The position numbers and the translations under genes were made by a program. From positions 1-16,022 of the forward strand of contig JANQBS010000528.1 of assembly GCA_033085395.1 (NCBI GenBank): a stretch of 16,022 bases of DNA, written 5' to 3'. A model generated the notes under the pieces. That model did not search any database. It had not been told where the DNA came from and was given only the letters and a program-made list of their open reading frames with translations. Every line of letters begins with the position of its first letter. Position 1 is the first letter of the stretch. This DNA comes from Xanthoparmelia taractica. Lineage: Eukaryota; Ascomycota; Lecanoromycetes; Lecanorales; Parmeliaceae. Shown here one piece after another: positions 6,560-15,947 of the stretch.

Positions 6560-7775
6560 TTTACTTTCTTCGAGAGAGTTTTTATCGCTATATTTAATTA
6601 TATATAATATTTAATTTTTTTATCTTTTCTTTAATTATTCGCTATAGACTTCTTATAACTTCTATATATACTTTAAAATCTTCTCTAAAATCTTTTAATT
6701 ATATTTTATTAGTTAGTATTTTTATTTAACTTTATAATATATCTCGTTCTTCTATTTTCTTTTATTATATATCTATTTAATTTCTTATTTCTCTTTATTA
6801 TTAATAAGCTCTAAGAGTAAATATTTCGATATATTGAAGTTTTATTTATAATTATACGACTTAGAGAGAGATATAAAAAACGAAATAGATTTTATAAGTA
6901 GCTAAAAATATTAGACGATATATTTACTTTTCGATAAATTCTATAATATAAAATGAACTAATTATTCGATATAAAAGCTTTTTACTTAATCGATATTATT
7001 TTAAGTTTTTAATAAGTTATATTTTTATATTTTTAATCTTATACTATTTTAATTAATATTTCTTATTATTAACTTTTATATACGTCTCTATTACGCTTTA
7101 CTATCGCTTCGATAGATTCTCTCGAAGCTATTATAATTGCTTTTCTCTATCTTTTAAATTATAGTTTTTAATAGATTTTATAATATTAGAATTATAGCTA
7201 TATATAACTTCGAAAAACAAATAATCTAAATTCGTATGCGATGCGATTTAATACGCGTATTCTATTAGAAATAATAAATCTATTTAATTATTCTATTTAA
7301 TTATATTAAATAGACGAAAATAATATTCTAAGATTTAATTATATTATTTAATTTAATTATTTATCACTAAATAAATGACTATATTTAATCTACGCTTTAT
7401 CTTTAAGTAATAATATATTTCTAATTAATATATACTTATAAATACTAAATCTCGATTAATAATAATTCTATTTAAGATATCGTATCTAAGAAAAACTTCT
7501 TCGAATATTAACTCCATTAATTTAATTACTATTATCTTCTTTATAATCGATAGATATCGAATTATTTTCGTATATCTATTGATTATTATTAGAATCGTAT
7601 TATATACGCTTTCATTACGCTTACTTAGAAATAGATCGATAATAAAATTTATAATTAGCTTTTTTTATAATGCTATTAACTACGAGAGTAATTATAATTC
7701 GCCGTAGAGACGATACCGAAGTATCTTCCTACGTTAATATATACTATAAATTATATAATATTCTTTTACTTCGAG
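6560..7775 (-). pseudogene. Gypsy A: integrase, GPY/F module and chromo-like tail, RIP-degraded
   Basis: Minus strand, second Gypsy family. From high to low coordinates: H2C2 zinc finger remnant EYYIIYSIY*RRKI with RYRLYGEL (about 7700-7765; Cys codons are now TAT); integrase core start INFIIDLF (about 7635-7660); NTILIIINRYTKIIRYLSII; KLMELIFEEVFLRYDIL; INRDLVF (about 7445-7460, family SDRD, first Asp now Asn); YYYLKIKRRLNIV; EYAY*IASHTNLDYLFF (family EYAYN-x-S-H, about 7225-7270). Then LSKKLLYRIISSFYIIEFIE (family GPF), IYRLIFLATYKIYFVFYISL, and an acidic tail with a weak chromodomain look ending near 6560. The Gypsy C insertion follows, then the putative 3' LTR. Upstream, the frame breaks at 7775 where the Gypsy B LTR begins. 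Confidence 0.85.
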
Positions 7776-7782
7776 TACTAAG

Positions 7783-7887
7783 TGCAAGTAATGAGTGAGT
7801 GGAAAGATAATGTATTTCTATAAAGAGCTCGTAGAATAAGTACCTGCTGCAGTCTTGCGCTACTACTAATATATCCTAGCCTTTTCA
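7783..7887 (-). mobile_element. Putative LTR of Gypsy B, little mutated
   Basis: On the minus strand it begins TGAAAAGGCT at 7887 and ends TTACTTGCA at 7783. A polypurine tract AAAGAAGAAGT (7888-7898) is directly upstream. It keeps CpA and TpG, unlike both flanks, and contains CTCTTTATAGAAAT, similar to CTTTATAGAAGG in LTR-A. It interrupts the zinc finger of the Gypsy A integrase, so it marks the downstream border of an insertion. At about 105 bp it is short for a Gypsy LTR, and the exact end is uncertain. Confidence 0.5.
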
Positions 7888-7898
7888 ACTTCTTCTTT
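7888..7898 (-). promoter_or_regulatory. Polypurine tract of Gypsy B
   Basis: AAAGAAGAAGT on the minus strand lies between the Gypsy B 3' untranslated region and the LTR start TGAAAAGG. It supports the LTR call beside it. Confidence 0.45.
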
Positions 7899-8229
7899 AG
7901 TAAGAAAATCGCCTAAGAAAAACTTTCTTAGACTTATAATAGATATTAATAAATAGAAGAAAAGCTAACGCCCAGGTTGAGATATATTCTAGCGAAGTAA
8001 TAGATACTATAATATATATATTAAGTTAATAACGTAATAGTTATAATATATTTATTTCTTCTTACGAAAGACTTTAATCGATTAAGAAGTTTTCTTTAAA
8101 CGATCTCTTTCTCTCTTATATATAAATTACGAAGCTAAAGCTTAGAACGAAGTCGATACTAATAGTATATTAGATATACGTATCGCTATAGCTCGTAAAG
8201 TAGACGTAGATATAGAGATTATAGTTATT
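7899..8229 (-). other. Probable 3' untranslated part of Gypsy B
   Basis: Between the chromodomain end and the polypurine tract. It is mostly RIP-mutated, but a short block (CGCCCAGGTTGAG, about 7969-7981) and an 11-base inverted pair around 7908-7930 (GCCTAAGAAAA / TTTCTTAG) survive. I see no further gene. Confidence 0.4.
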
Positions 8230-8735
8230 TAAATAATTATTTAGAAACGATAAGATCTAATAGATAGCTATACTTAATATCTTTTAAAGTGTTTTATAAA
8301 CTATTATATCTTAAATAAATCGTCTAATATATATTAAACGTTTTATTTATTTTCTTAATACTTCTATTTAATTAAATATTATATTTTCTCTCTAATAATA
8401 CGCTTCTTTAATAATTATTTAATCTTATATTTATTCTTAATCTCGAATATTATAAGAGACGAATTAAAATAACGAGTTCTTTAATACGAATTCGCTATAG
8501 TAACTAATTTTAGCTAAATAATTAAAATAATTAAATAAATCTATATTATAGACGATAACTCGAGTCGATAAATAAGAATTTCGATCTTCTTAAGAATCTT
8601 AAATAATTTAACTTATTATTAATAAAGTTTCTTATTATTAGTCTTAGATATTTCGTAATTATAATATAAGCGTAGATAAATTACAGTATCTTTAGCTAAG
8701 TTAAGCGATTTATACTTCTTATTGTAATAAATTAT
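8230..8735 (-). pseudogene. Gypsy B: GPY/F module and chromodomain, RIP-degraded
   Basis: The minus strand gives the C-terminal end of a third Gypsy Pol. Readable in order: YYNKKYKSLNLAKDTVIYLR (family YYD-K-H-K then G-D-x-VYLRL), NNKKL, VKLFKILKKIE (family GPFKILKKIG), YRLELSS (family YRLELP), then a spacer and the chromodomain EIKNKYKIK*LLKKRIIREK, YLIKWKY, ILDDLFKI**FIKHFKRY (ending about 8280). The preserved IKWK is the central aromatic part of a chromodomain. It sits upstream, in the sense of transcription, of the LTR at 7783-7887, as expected for one element. The N-terminal side is cut at 8736 by an LTR-A fragment in the other orientation. Confidence 0.8.
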
Positions 8736-8851
8736 AAGGGCACTTTTCAATTATATTATAAAATTAAAATTATTAAGTAATAGATTCGGGTGCCGCGCTT
8801 TATAGTAGACGCACCTTATTTGAATTCATATGAAGTCTATACGATCTAACA
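8736..8851 (+). mobile_element. LTR-A fragment, plus orientation
   Basis: The reverse complement matches 4521-4673, starting sharply at TGTTAGATCGTAT and running to about CTTATA. The block TATAAAGCGCGGCAC-Y-CGAATCTA is shared. Compared with 4521-4673 it lacks about 34 bp lying between two TTATATAAG copies there. The end at 8851 is the LTR 3' terminus (...GATCTAACA). No element body in matching orientation adjoins it, so it is a broken or solo LTR. Confidence 0.6.
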
Positions 8852-9239
8852 TAAATCTTAATTATAGCGTTAGCGAAGATTAGAGATTCTTTAATCTATT
8901 CTCGCTTTTATAATCATAATTAAGTATAATTTTTTAAAAATAGGTTAATAGGTATATTTAAGAAATCGCGTATATTAAATTTATAAAGTACTTCGTTAAA
9001 CGATATATCGATAGATTAATTCTTAAAGTTATTAAATATATTTTAAAGATATATAGATATATTATTTTCTATTAAGATAAATAATCGTATAATAATCTTT
9101 ATAATATAATTAATTTATTTTAATTATTTATTAATTTATAGATATTAAGCGATAAATATTAGAATATTAATATTAAGCTTTTTAAATAAGCTCTTTTAAA
9201 ATATTGATATAAACTTAGAATCTCTATCGAAGATTATAA
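8852..9239. other. RIP-degraded AT-rich tract, no recognisable gene
   Basis: No domain is visible in either strand. A short inverted pair TATAGCGTTAGCGAAGATTAGAG lies just right of the LTR fragment without a partner. It may be upstream sequence of the hAT-like remnant, since the plus strand has fewer stops. Confidence 0.4.
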
Positions 9240-9850
9240 CTTATAATATATCTTAGCTATGCGATATTTATATAGTAAATATCTCGATTACTTATTTATT
9301 AGTATTTTATATAATTTTATTAAGAATTAATTATACTCTCTTAAGAAATTTATAAATTATAATAAAAAAACTATCGAAGTCTTTTATAAATGTAGATAAT
9401 ATTATTATAAAGTTTATAGCGACTATATAAAATAATATAATAGATCGATCTATAAGTAATATACTCTTATAAGACTTATAACGCTTAATTTAATTTAATT
9501 AATTTTTTGAGTAATAATTAATATAATTATAAAGATTTTTATTAAGATATCGAAAATATATTAAAGTAGCGATTCTATTATAGAAGCGATAATAGTTATT
9601 ATAATATTATTTATTATAAGCGAGTTCCAATATTTTCTTCTTTAAGCTATTAAGAATATAAAGATATTTTTAATTATGATTAAAGTTAATATAATAAAGT
9701 AAATTATTAGGCTTCTTAAAGCGTAGTTTAAGCTTATATAATCGATTATTCTTATTTTATAAGAATACTTTATTACTTATAGAAGACTCTTTAATAAGTG
9801 TAAGTATACTTCTTTATTAATTATTAGCTTCGTAAACTTTAAATAGATAT
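9240..9850 (+). pseudogene. hAT-like transposase, N-terminal half, RIP-degraded
   Basis: One plus frame reads through with stops mostly at likely Gln/Trp positions. It starts LAMRYLYSKYLDYLFISILY, then KKTIEVFYKCR*YYYKVYSDY (about 9370-9430), which resembles a BED zinc finger (C-x2-C with the second Cys now Tyr). Then, around 9626-9770, FQYFLL*AIKNIKIFL followed by IRLLKA*FKLI, which resembles the fungal hAT segment INKNI-x-DFLP ... FKAQK-x-LI that precedes the DDE core. A following SLLIISFVNF could be the degenerate LLGI-x-AHFV segment. The hAT assignment rests on these spaced similarities and is moderate. The transposase would cut and paste the element as a dimer; the C-terminal dimerisation domain is not seen. 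Confidence 0.45.
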
Positions 9851-10547
9851 ATCTTAAAATTCTATAATATCTCTATTAAGATAATATAATAGCTAAAGTC
9901 TTTGATAACTAATATATTTAGTACTTTAATAATTAATATAATTACTTTAATAAGTAAAGCGATTAATAATTATAGAAGCTCGTCTAATACGATATTAAAC
10001 TTATCGATCTTATATATAATCGTGAGATTAAATTATAATAAATATTATACAATATAAATTATGCGTAAATTAAGTTTATTAATTAATAATAATATTATAT
10101 TAATTATTTAGAGATTAATAACGTAGCTAAATAATTAGTATAGATAATTATAAAAGACTTTCTTATAGATTCGATTATATATCGAATCTTTTTTACGATT
10201 TAAATAAGATTAGCTATCTTTAACTCTATCGATTAATAATTCTTCTTTACTTAATTTAATATTTTATTAAAATATATAATAAACTAAATCGACGTTTTAA
10301 AAAAGATTTTGATAAGCTTTTCTTTTACGTAATAAAGTATTATTATAAAATTATTTATTTTAAAAATATCTAGATTAATTAATAGTTATTTTTTTATATT
10401 AAAATATATTAAGAAAATTAGATTAGCGAAAGTACTCTTAATACTATTAAAAGTCTTAAGTTCTTACATTATTAATATATAAATTAATTTATAATACTAT
10501 TAATTATAAGAATATCTTTTGATATCTTTTAATAAAGAGCTAATAAG
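9851..10547 (+). pseudogene. Continuation of the plus-strand degenerate frame, family uncertain
   Basis: Plus-strand frames remain readable (NRRFKKDFDKLFFYVIKYYY about 10275-10340; ISESTLNTIKSLKFLHY about 10423-10475) but match nothing I can name. The stretch may be the rest of the hAT-like transposase after frameshifts. It ends at the Gypsy C LTR at 10548, which would then have inserted into it. Confidence 0.35.
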
Positions 10548-10886
10548 GTTAATAGCAATGGGAGTATATGGTCAGTTGGGTAAGTCTTGATTATTCTAAG
10601 TAGGAAAAATCTCTCTAAGTCAGCCAAGCACTTGCCTTAGCTTTCTCGATTGACTTGGCAAGTGCGTTTTCCGTGACAGCATCCACCGAAATAGAAGAAA
10701 AAGCGAGCGACCTCGCTTGCTATATAAATGTTGAAGTATATAGGAAAACCTTGTTAATCAAGCAAACTATTAGTGATAGTATACTAAAATTGGCGGGAAG
10801 TTAGTGACAGTGAGGTCTTTTCGACGGCCAAACCATATAGTTAGAATATTAATTAGTATGCAATTAATTCTTCATAACACAAAACA
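10548..10886 (-). mobile_element. 3' LTR of Gypsy C copy 2 (about 339 bp)
   Basis: It matches 4788-5123 over its length. On the minus strand it begins TGTTTTGTGTTATG at 10886 and ends GCTATTAAC near 10548, where copy 1 has GCTATTACA. The tract TTGAAGGGCGG (10891-10901) lies upstream. It keeps both stem-loops, including GCACTTGCC (10628-10636) with GGCAAGTGC. It is little mutated; a CpA/TpG-rich interior distinguishes it from the left flank. Confidence 0.75.
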
Positions 10887-10890
10887 ACGA

Positions 10891-10901
10891 CCGCCCTTCA
10901 A
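10891..10901 (-). promoter_or_regulatory. Polypurine tract of Gypsy C copy 2
   Basis: TTGAAGGGCGG on the minus strand, a few bases before the LTR start. It corresponds to GAAAGGAGATATT in copy 1. Confidence 0.5.
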
Positions 10902-10989
10902 TAATCATATAAACGTTACCGAGTAGAGGGAAATTATTTCTCGATCGACAATACTCGTTAAATGTTTAGATGTAGCGATGGGATGAGTA

Positions 10990-12195
10990 GATATAGTGTG
11001 AGTGTTATTCAGAATATAGGTGTAATAGCTCGAATTCTAGCTGCTTCCTCTTTATATTCCTTCACCAACTCGAAAGCATTATTTAGATTCTTAATATTAT
11101 ATCACTAATTATATTTAGAGTTATATTCCTTTCATCTCATTAAGTATTTTATAGTTAAATTATATTCTTTCTTAATAATTCGTTTATTAAGAAGTCGTTC
11201 GATTTCTAAATTAATAGTATTATTATTATTAATAAAAATAGACGAGATATATTAAGATCGAGGGCGTTAAAAAGAATCGTTATGGCGTAGAATAAGACTT
11301 TAATTATACTATTATAAAGACTAGATAAACTCTTTATTCTATAGATATAGTAAGTCTATAGATAAGTTTATTTATTATATTTAATATCTAAAAAGAATTA
11401 ATATATTATTATAATAGCTTATTAATAATATTAAGAATAGAGAAAATCTTATAATCTTTTCTTTCACTCTAAGAAACATTAATTAAAACTTTCTATCGTA
11501 ATAAAATTTATTAAATATTTAAATAAAATCGATAATATCTTTAATTATAATTCGTGTAAAAACGTAATCGATTTTAATTAATAAACGAAGTAAATTAAAA
11601 ATCTATCTAAAGTAAAATCGTAGATTACTTCGCTCGATATAATCTTAGAAGAGATAGAATTATTTAAAAACATTTATATTTATAATAAAACTTTCGATTA
11701 TAAAGAATATCTATTAAGAGTATATATAAAGTATCTTAAAGCTATCTTAGTAATTTAATTAGTGCGTTCGCTCGTATTATTAATTTATAAATAATAGACT
11801 ATTTAATAAAGTAGAGAAATCTTTAATAACTTAAAAAGCGATTTTTAGAGCTTTGAAAGAAATTTCCTATCTCGATCGCTAACAATAACTTTTTGTCACG
11901 GTATTTCTGTATGCCAAAGGCATTTCGGGAAGATCGGGGAAGGAACGGGGAAGCTAGGCCAAATTTGTATTAGTTTCCCAGCAGATCTCCGCCACTGCGG
12001 CCCTTAGAATTCAATAACTTTTCAACCATCAATCCCAGACCTTTTCCATGACACTTTTAAGATTTTTTAATTAATAATATTAATTTAATTTAACAGTATT
12101 TTTATTTAATTAAATATTGTTTAAATTAACTTATAAATAATAGGTATAATATAATAGAGATAATATTAAAATAAAGTTAATAGTTAGAATATAAA
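10990..12195 (-). pseudogene. Gypsy C copy 2: integrase core to chromodomain, degraded, split by an insertion
   Basis: Minus strand, parallel to copy 1. Readable: integrase block VSDRDRKFLSKL*KSLFKLL (about 11810-11885), with the catalytic Asp and SDRD intact, unlike copy 1 where the Arg codon is a stop. Below this are the GPY/F-like module and a chromodomain that is full length: YLMR*KEY, then **YNIKNLNNAFELVKEYKEEA (about 11045-11150). This shows that copy 1 has lost roughly 12 codons. The frame is interrupted at 11894-12053 by a solo-LTR-like insertion just upstream of the SDRD block; similarity to copy 1 resumes at 12054 and fades near 12195. Only 10890-11060 is lightly mutated; the rest is heavily RIP-mutated. 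Differences from copy 1 are almost all C/T or G/A. Confidence 0.8.
11894..12053. mobile_element. Solo-LTR-like insertion, 160 bp, unmutated, with 5-bp target duplication
   Basis: It begins TGTCACGG and ends CCATGACA, an inverted terminal pair with one transition, in TG...CA form. CTTTT flanks it on both sides (11889-11893 and 12054-12058). Comparison with Gypsy C copy 1 shows the flanks are contiguous there, so the 160 bp plus one CTTTT are an addition. It is rich in G and C, with many CpA/TpG and GGGGAA-type words, while the host copy around it is AT-rich. TG...CA ends and a 5-bp duplication suit a solo LTR or tiny LTR element; an unusual MITE is possible. It carries no coding capacity. I see no related full element in the window. 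Confidence 0.75.
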
Positions 12196-12248
12196 AAGGC
12201 ACGGGCGAAGATAAGATTAACTATAAGCTATCGTAAGGTACGTGCCTT
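12196..12248. repeat. 53-bp inverted repeat (hairpin) with GC-rich ends
   Basis: AAGGCACG (12196-12203) pairs with CGTGCCTT (12241-12248), followed by CTTATC, which can pair partly with GAAGATAAG inside. It stands out as CpA/TpG-bearing sequence exactly where similarity to Gypsy C copy 1 ends. It may be the terminus of an unrecognised element; nothing shows a function. Confidence 0.6.
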
Positions 12249-12960
12249 CTTATCTATAGCACTAAATACTTTAGATAATATCGAATAAAGTCTTATAAGT
12301 ATTTTATAATTTTATAAGTATATTAGAATAAAGTAACGATTTTATAATATCTTTAAAAATTAAAATATTCTTTCTTATATATTAAAGTGAGAATATCTTT
12401 TATTAGCAAAGAGGAAATATAAAGTTACTATTAATTAATAGTTCTATTAATATAAAAGATAAGATCTCGCTCTATTTCGTAAATAAGACTTTGCTATTCT
12501 TATTATTCTTACTATTAATTTTCTTTTAATCGAGACGAAAAATAAGAGTTAGCATTAATAATAAAGAGATACTTTCCCCGCGCGAAAGGCAAAGATACTA
12601 CGTTCTCGCTAGCTAGACTATTATTAATATCGAGTTATATAGAAATTCTTTTTTAATAATTATCTTATTAATACTCTTAAATGTATTTCTTATGAAATAA
12701 AGTACTTATTTCTATTAAACTTATAATATAGAGAGTATTCAACTTTGAATAATAATAAGATAGCGAATTATCTTTGTTTAGACTTATAAGCCTTAATAGA
12801 GCATTAGATATAATATATTCTTTATTAGATTTATGAGAAATAATTAGATTAAATTATCTTAAGAATTAAGTAGCTTAAATTAAGCGAATATTTATTCGCA
12901 TTATCGATATAATTAAAATAATCGAATTTTGCTTTATGATATTAATAATAATAGAATAAT
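12249..12960. other. RIP-degraded tract with a short GC-rich island at 12570-12605
   Basis: Mostly TA-rich with no domain visible. The island CTTTCCCCGCGCGAAAGGCA (about 12573-12592) keeps G and C and contains a small inverted pair (CTTTCC/GAAAGG). I cannot assign it. Confidence 0.4.
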
Positions 12961-13400
12961 CGATCTATAATCTTATAGAATATTTTAAAGATCCGATTAT
13001 ATATCTTATTTTTTTAGATATTAAACAAAATTAGTATTCTTTAATTTCGTAGATTAATAATTTCTTTCTACTATAGTTAAAACTTAAAAGTCTTAATAGA
13101 AAAAGAATAGACTTCGTTTCTACACGAGAAGATTATTTATTTTTACTCTTATTTAATTTAATATGAAAGACTATTATCTTAAAATTAAACTCTTTTAAGA
13201 TATTTAAGTTAATTTATAAAGTTCGAGTATTATTAAAATATATTAGAATCGTTAATTAAGATAATGTTTTTTAAAAAAGCTAAAAAGAAGTTAATTACTT
13301 CTCTGAAGCTATAGATAGCTTTAATCTAAAAGAATATTATTTTCGCTAATATTTAAAATTCGATATTTTCTTAAAAAATAATATTTTAAGATCTTATAAG
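12961..13400 (+). pseudogene. Unidentified protein remnant, plus strand
   Basis: One plus frame stays readable for about 140 codons with few stops, mostly TAG/TAA where Gln or Trp is plausible. Segments include SIYNLIEYFKDPIIYLIFLD, then LKSLNRKRIDFVSTREDYLF (about 13085-13145), KLIYKVRVLLKYIRIV and EVNYFSEAIDSFNLKEYYF. The RKRIDFVSTREDYLFLL part looks conserved in style, but I do not recognise the family. Neighbouring sequence gives no clue beyond being repeat DNA. Confidence 0.4.
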
Positions 13401-14760
13401 AATTATATTAATTATATATAGAAATAAACGTATTAACGTAAATAATTAGTTAATCTTAAGTAGTATTTAAGCTCTCTTAAAGTGCTAAACTATTATAAAT
13501 TCGAGATAGCTTTAAGTTTATCTTTTAATAAAATTAAGTTAAAAGAATTAATTCTTTTATTTAATAAATTAATATTTAAATATCTTAAAAAGACTTTTAT
13601 AAAATAATAATAATATTAATTTTCACGAAAGGCTTAAATAGATTATAAAGATCTTATAAGTACTATTAAAATATTCTAATATTCGTAATTATATTATTAA
13701 CATGTACTTTTATATTAAGAATATATTATAAAATCTTATCGATTTAACGGTAAATATAAATAATCGAATTTATATAACTTATAATTAAAATATTAAAAAT
13801 TTCTTAATCTCTATAACTTATAATAATCTATATATAGCGATAATTTAAATGCACTCGCTATTAATAGAAAACCGAAGTAATATTAATTATTAAAATAGAA
13901 TTATAATTAATTAATATCTTAATTATATTCTATTAAAGAGATACTAAAATATATATCTAAAAGTAAAAAATTATTTAAATCTTTAATATTAATCATAAAT
14001 CTTTTCTTAATAATATTATTAAATAATATTTTTTATATAACGAATATCGAATAGAAGAAAAATATAGAATCTCTAATTTATTTAAGTCTTTTTTATTCGT
14101 ATAACTTATTAAAGACTTTATCGACTATCTCTTAATTTTATACGTCTAAGAAATAAATTTTAATTTTCTTATTAATTTTATTTTATTAGTTATTTCTTAA
14201 TAAAAGCTTTATTTATTTCTCTTCTAATACTTTAATAAAGTCGATGTCTTATTAAATCTATAGAAATTTATTAATTAGATCGATTAATGTAATTTTAATC
14301 TATATATTCTTAAAAATTATAATTTTATTTAATAACTTATTTTCTTTAATTAATAAAAAAGTTAATTAATTTAAGCTTAAATTTATATTTAAATTCATAA
14401 TTATTTTTATTAAGACGAATTTAAATTCGATATTAATTTAAAAGCAATTTTCGTAATTTATTTCGAGAATATTTTAAGTCTTAATTTCTTTAAAAATTAA
14501 ATAAATATATTAGACTTATTTTAAACTAAATTTTTAGTTATTATATAAATAAGTAAATAAGCGAATATTATTAGATTCGTCTATATTGCTAGCTTAAATA
14601 AGAAATTATAATTATTAGATAGATTAATTTCTTTAATTAATAGAATTATCTCGCTATGCGAAGATACGAAAATAAATAATTTAATATAGATCTTTCTTCG
14701 AATAAACTCGCCTTAAGATCTAGTAATAATATTAATTATAATATAGTAACTATTAATTCT
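13401..14760. other. RIP-degraded AT-rich tract, coding strand unclear
   Basis: About 1.3 kb with few G or C. On the plus strand a segment at about 13480-13600 reads NYYKFEIALSLSFNKIKLKE. On the minus strand about 14200-14600 reads a Lys/Arg/Asn-rich segment including NYEFKYKFKLKLINFFIN. These are too degenerate to place. No repeat structure beyond AT simplicity is apparent. Confidence 0.35.
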
Positions 14761-14780
14761 TACTCTCTTATTAACTATAT

Positions 14781-14852
14781 TAATAATATTTTCTTTAAAT
14801 TTAATAATATTTTCTTTAAATTTAATAATATTTTCTTTAAATTTAATAATAT
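14781..14852. repeat. 21-bp tandem repeat, about 3.4 units
   Basis: Units start at 14781, 14802, 14823 and 14844 (partial), with the core TAATAATATTTTCTTTAAAT plus T. They are identical, so the duplication is younger than most of the mutations. Read on the minus strand the period gives Lys-Lys-Ile-Leu-Leu-Asn-Leu heptads inside a 74-codon open frame (14775-14999); that frame is most likely chance, as it is made of A/T codons only. Confidence 0.85.
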
Positions 14853-15200
14853 TATTTTTAATAAGTATTTTAATATATAAGTTATTAACGATATATAATT
14901 TTCTACGTAGATATATAAATACTTTTCGATCTTAATTATTAATTTTAGAAAGATAAATATCTTACGTAATATACTTCGAAGTCTCGTGCTTAGAAGCATT
15001 AATCTTATATATTTATAAAGGTGTTATTATTTTAAAGATAGCTATATTCGAATACTATTAAAAATATTATAATCTATTTATTAAATTTATAGTATATTTA
15101 ATAATACTATAAACTTTATTCTCTTAATTAATAGAATTAAGTTTAACTTTAATTATAGCGTAAATTTAATTTCGAAAAGTAAAATTTATTTATTAGCGAA
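14853..15200. other. RIP-degraded AT-rich tract, nothing recognised
   Basis: TA-rich with stops in all frames apart from the minus 74-codon frame described with the 21-bp repeat. No domain, inverted repeat or promoter-like feature is visible. Confidence 0.4.
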
Positions 15201-15252
15201 GTTAGAAGACTTTATAAGTTGCTTATTAATAAAAGTTAGAAGACTTTACGAG
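15201..15252. repeat. 18-bp direct repeat with 34-bp spacing
   Basis: GTTAGAAGACTTTATAAG (15201-15218) recurs as GTTAGAAGACTTTACGAG (15235-15252), differing in two bases. It is probably a small local duplication. No element ends or flanking inverted repeats accompany it. Confidence 0.7.
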
Positions 15253-15945
15253 TACTACTTCGTTGTCATAAATGTGCTTTTTAGAATAGTTAACACGTAA
15301 ATGCTTATATAATTTAATCTTAAATAAAAAGACTTTTTAATAATCTCGATAGTAGGTTTTGATTTCTATAAAGCTAGCAAACTAATAATTATTTAATTAT
15401 TAATTGATTATATAGAAAGCTTAGAATTATACTTAGAATTAGTATAATATATCTTTTTCTTATATTAATCTTCGCCTATAAAATAAGAGTATTTAATATT
15501 AATATTTTCTTTTTAATAGTTCGAACTTTAAGTTTATTTGTTATATTCTAATTTAATATTTTCGTTAATAATAGAGATCTAATAGATAGCTACTTTTAAA
15601 CGATTTATAGCATTGAATTAAGATCTTTAAATACTTTAATTTTGCTAAAAACCTTAAATTAATATTAATCTTAAAGGAAACTACTATTGCTAACTATTAA
15701 ATAAAGATCGATTCGAGATCGAATTTAATACGTTTGAAGCGGCGATTTACAGAGGCTAATAAGGCATTTATTAAGCGTTTTGCTGCGGATTTAAATAAAT
15801 ATTTTAATTATTAAATTAACGAGGAAATAACTAAGCTAATTAAGCGTTTTAACTCTTATATTAATTATTAATTTAATAAAAAAACTACTGAAAGTAAGAT
15901 CGCTAATATTAATTATTAGAATCTATACTTTGCTAAGATCGTATT
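15253..15945 (+). other. Degraded tract with a lightly mutated plus-strand segment at 15730-15800
   Basis: The first 450 bases are TA-rich and uninformative. From about 15735 a plus frame reads RFTEANKAFIKRFAADLNKY, then a stop, then INEEITKLIKRFNSYINY: two related units, each containing ATTAAGCGTTTT. The segment keeps GCTGCGGA and ACAGAGGC words, so it is less mutated. The family is not recognised. It ends at the MITE at 15948. Confidence 0.35.
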
Positions 15946-15947
15946 TA

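Noticed and set aside
11894..12053. Surviving host gene fragment
   Set aside because: The exact 5-bp duplication, inverted ends and empty site in copy 1 show an insertion; no coding frame or intron signals were seen.
14775..14999. 74-codon minus-strand open frame with heptad repeats
   Set aside because: Made almost only of A/T codons and a 21-bp tandem repeat; no support for a real protein.
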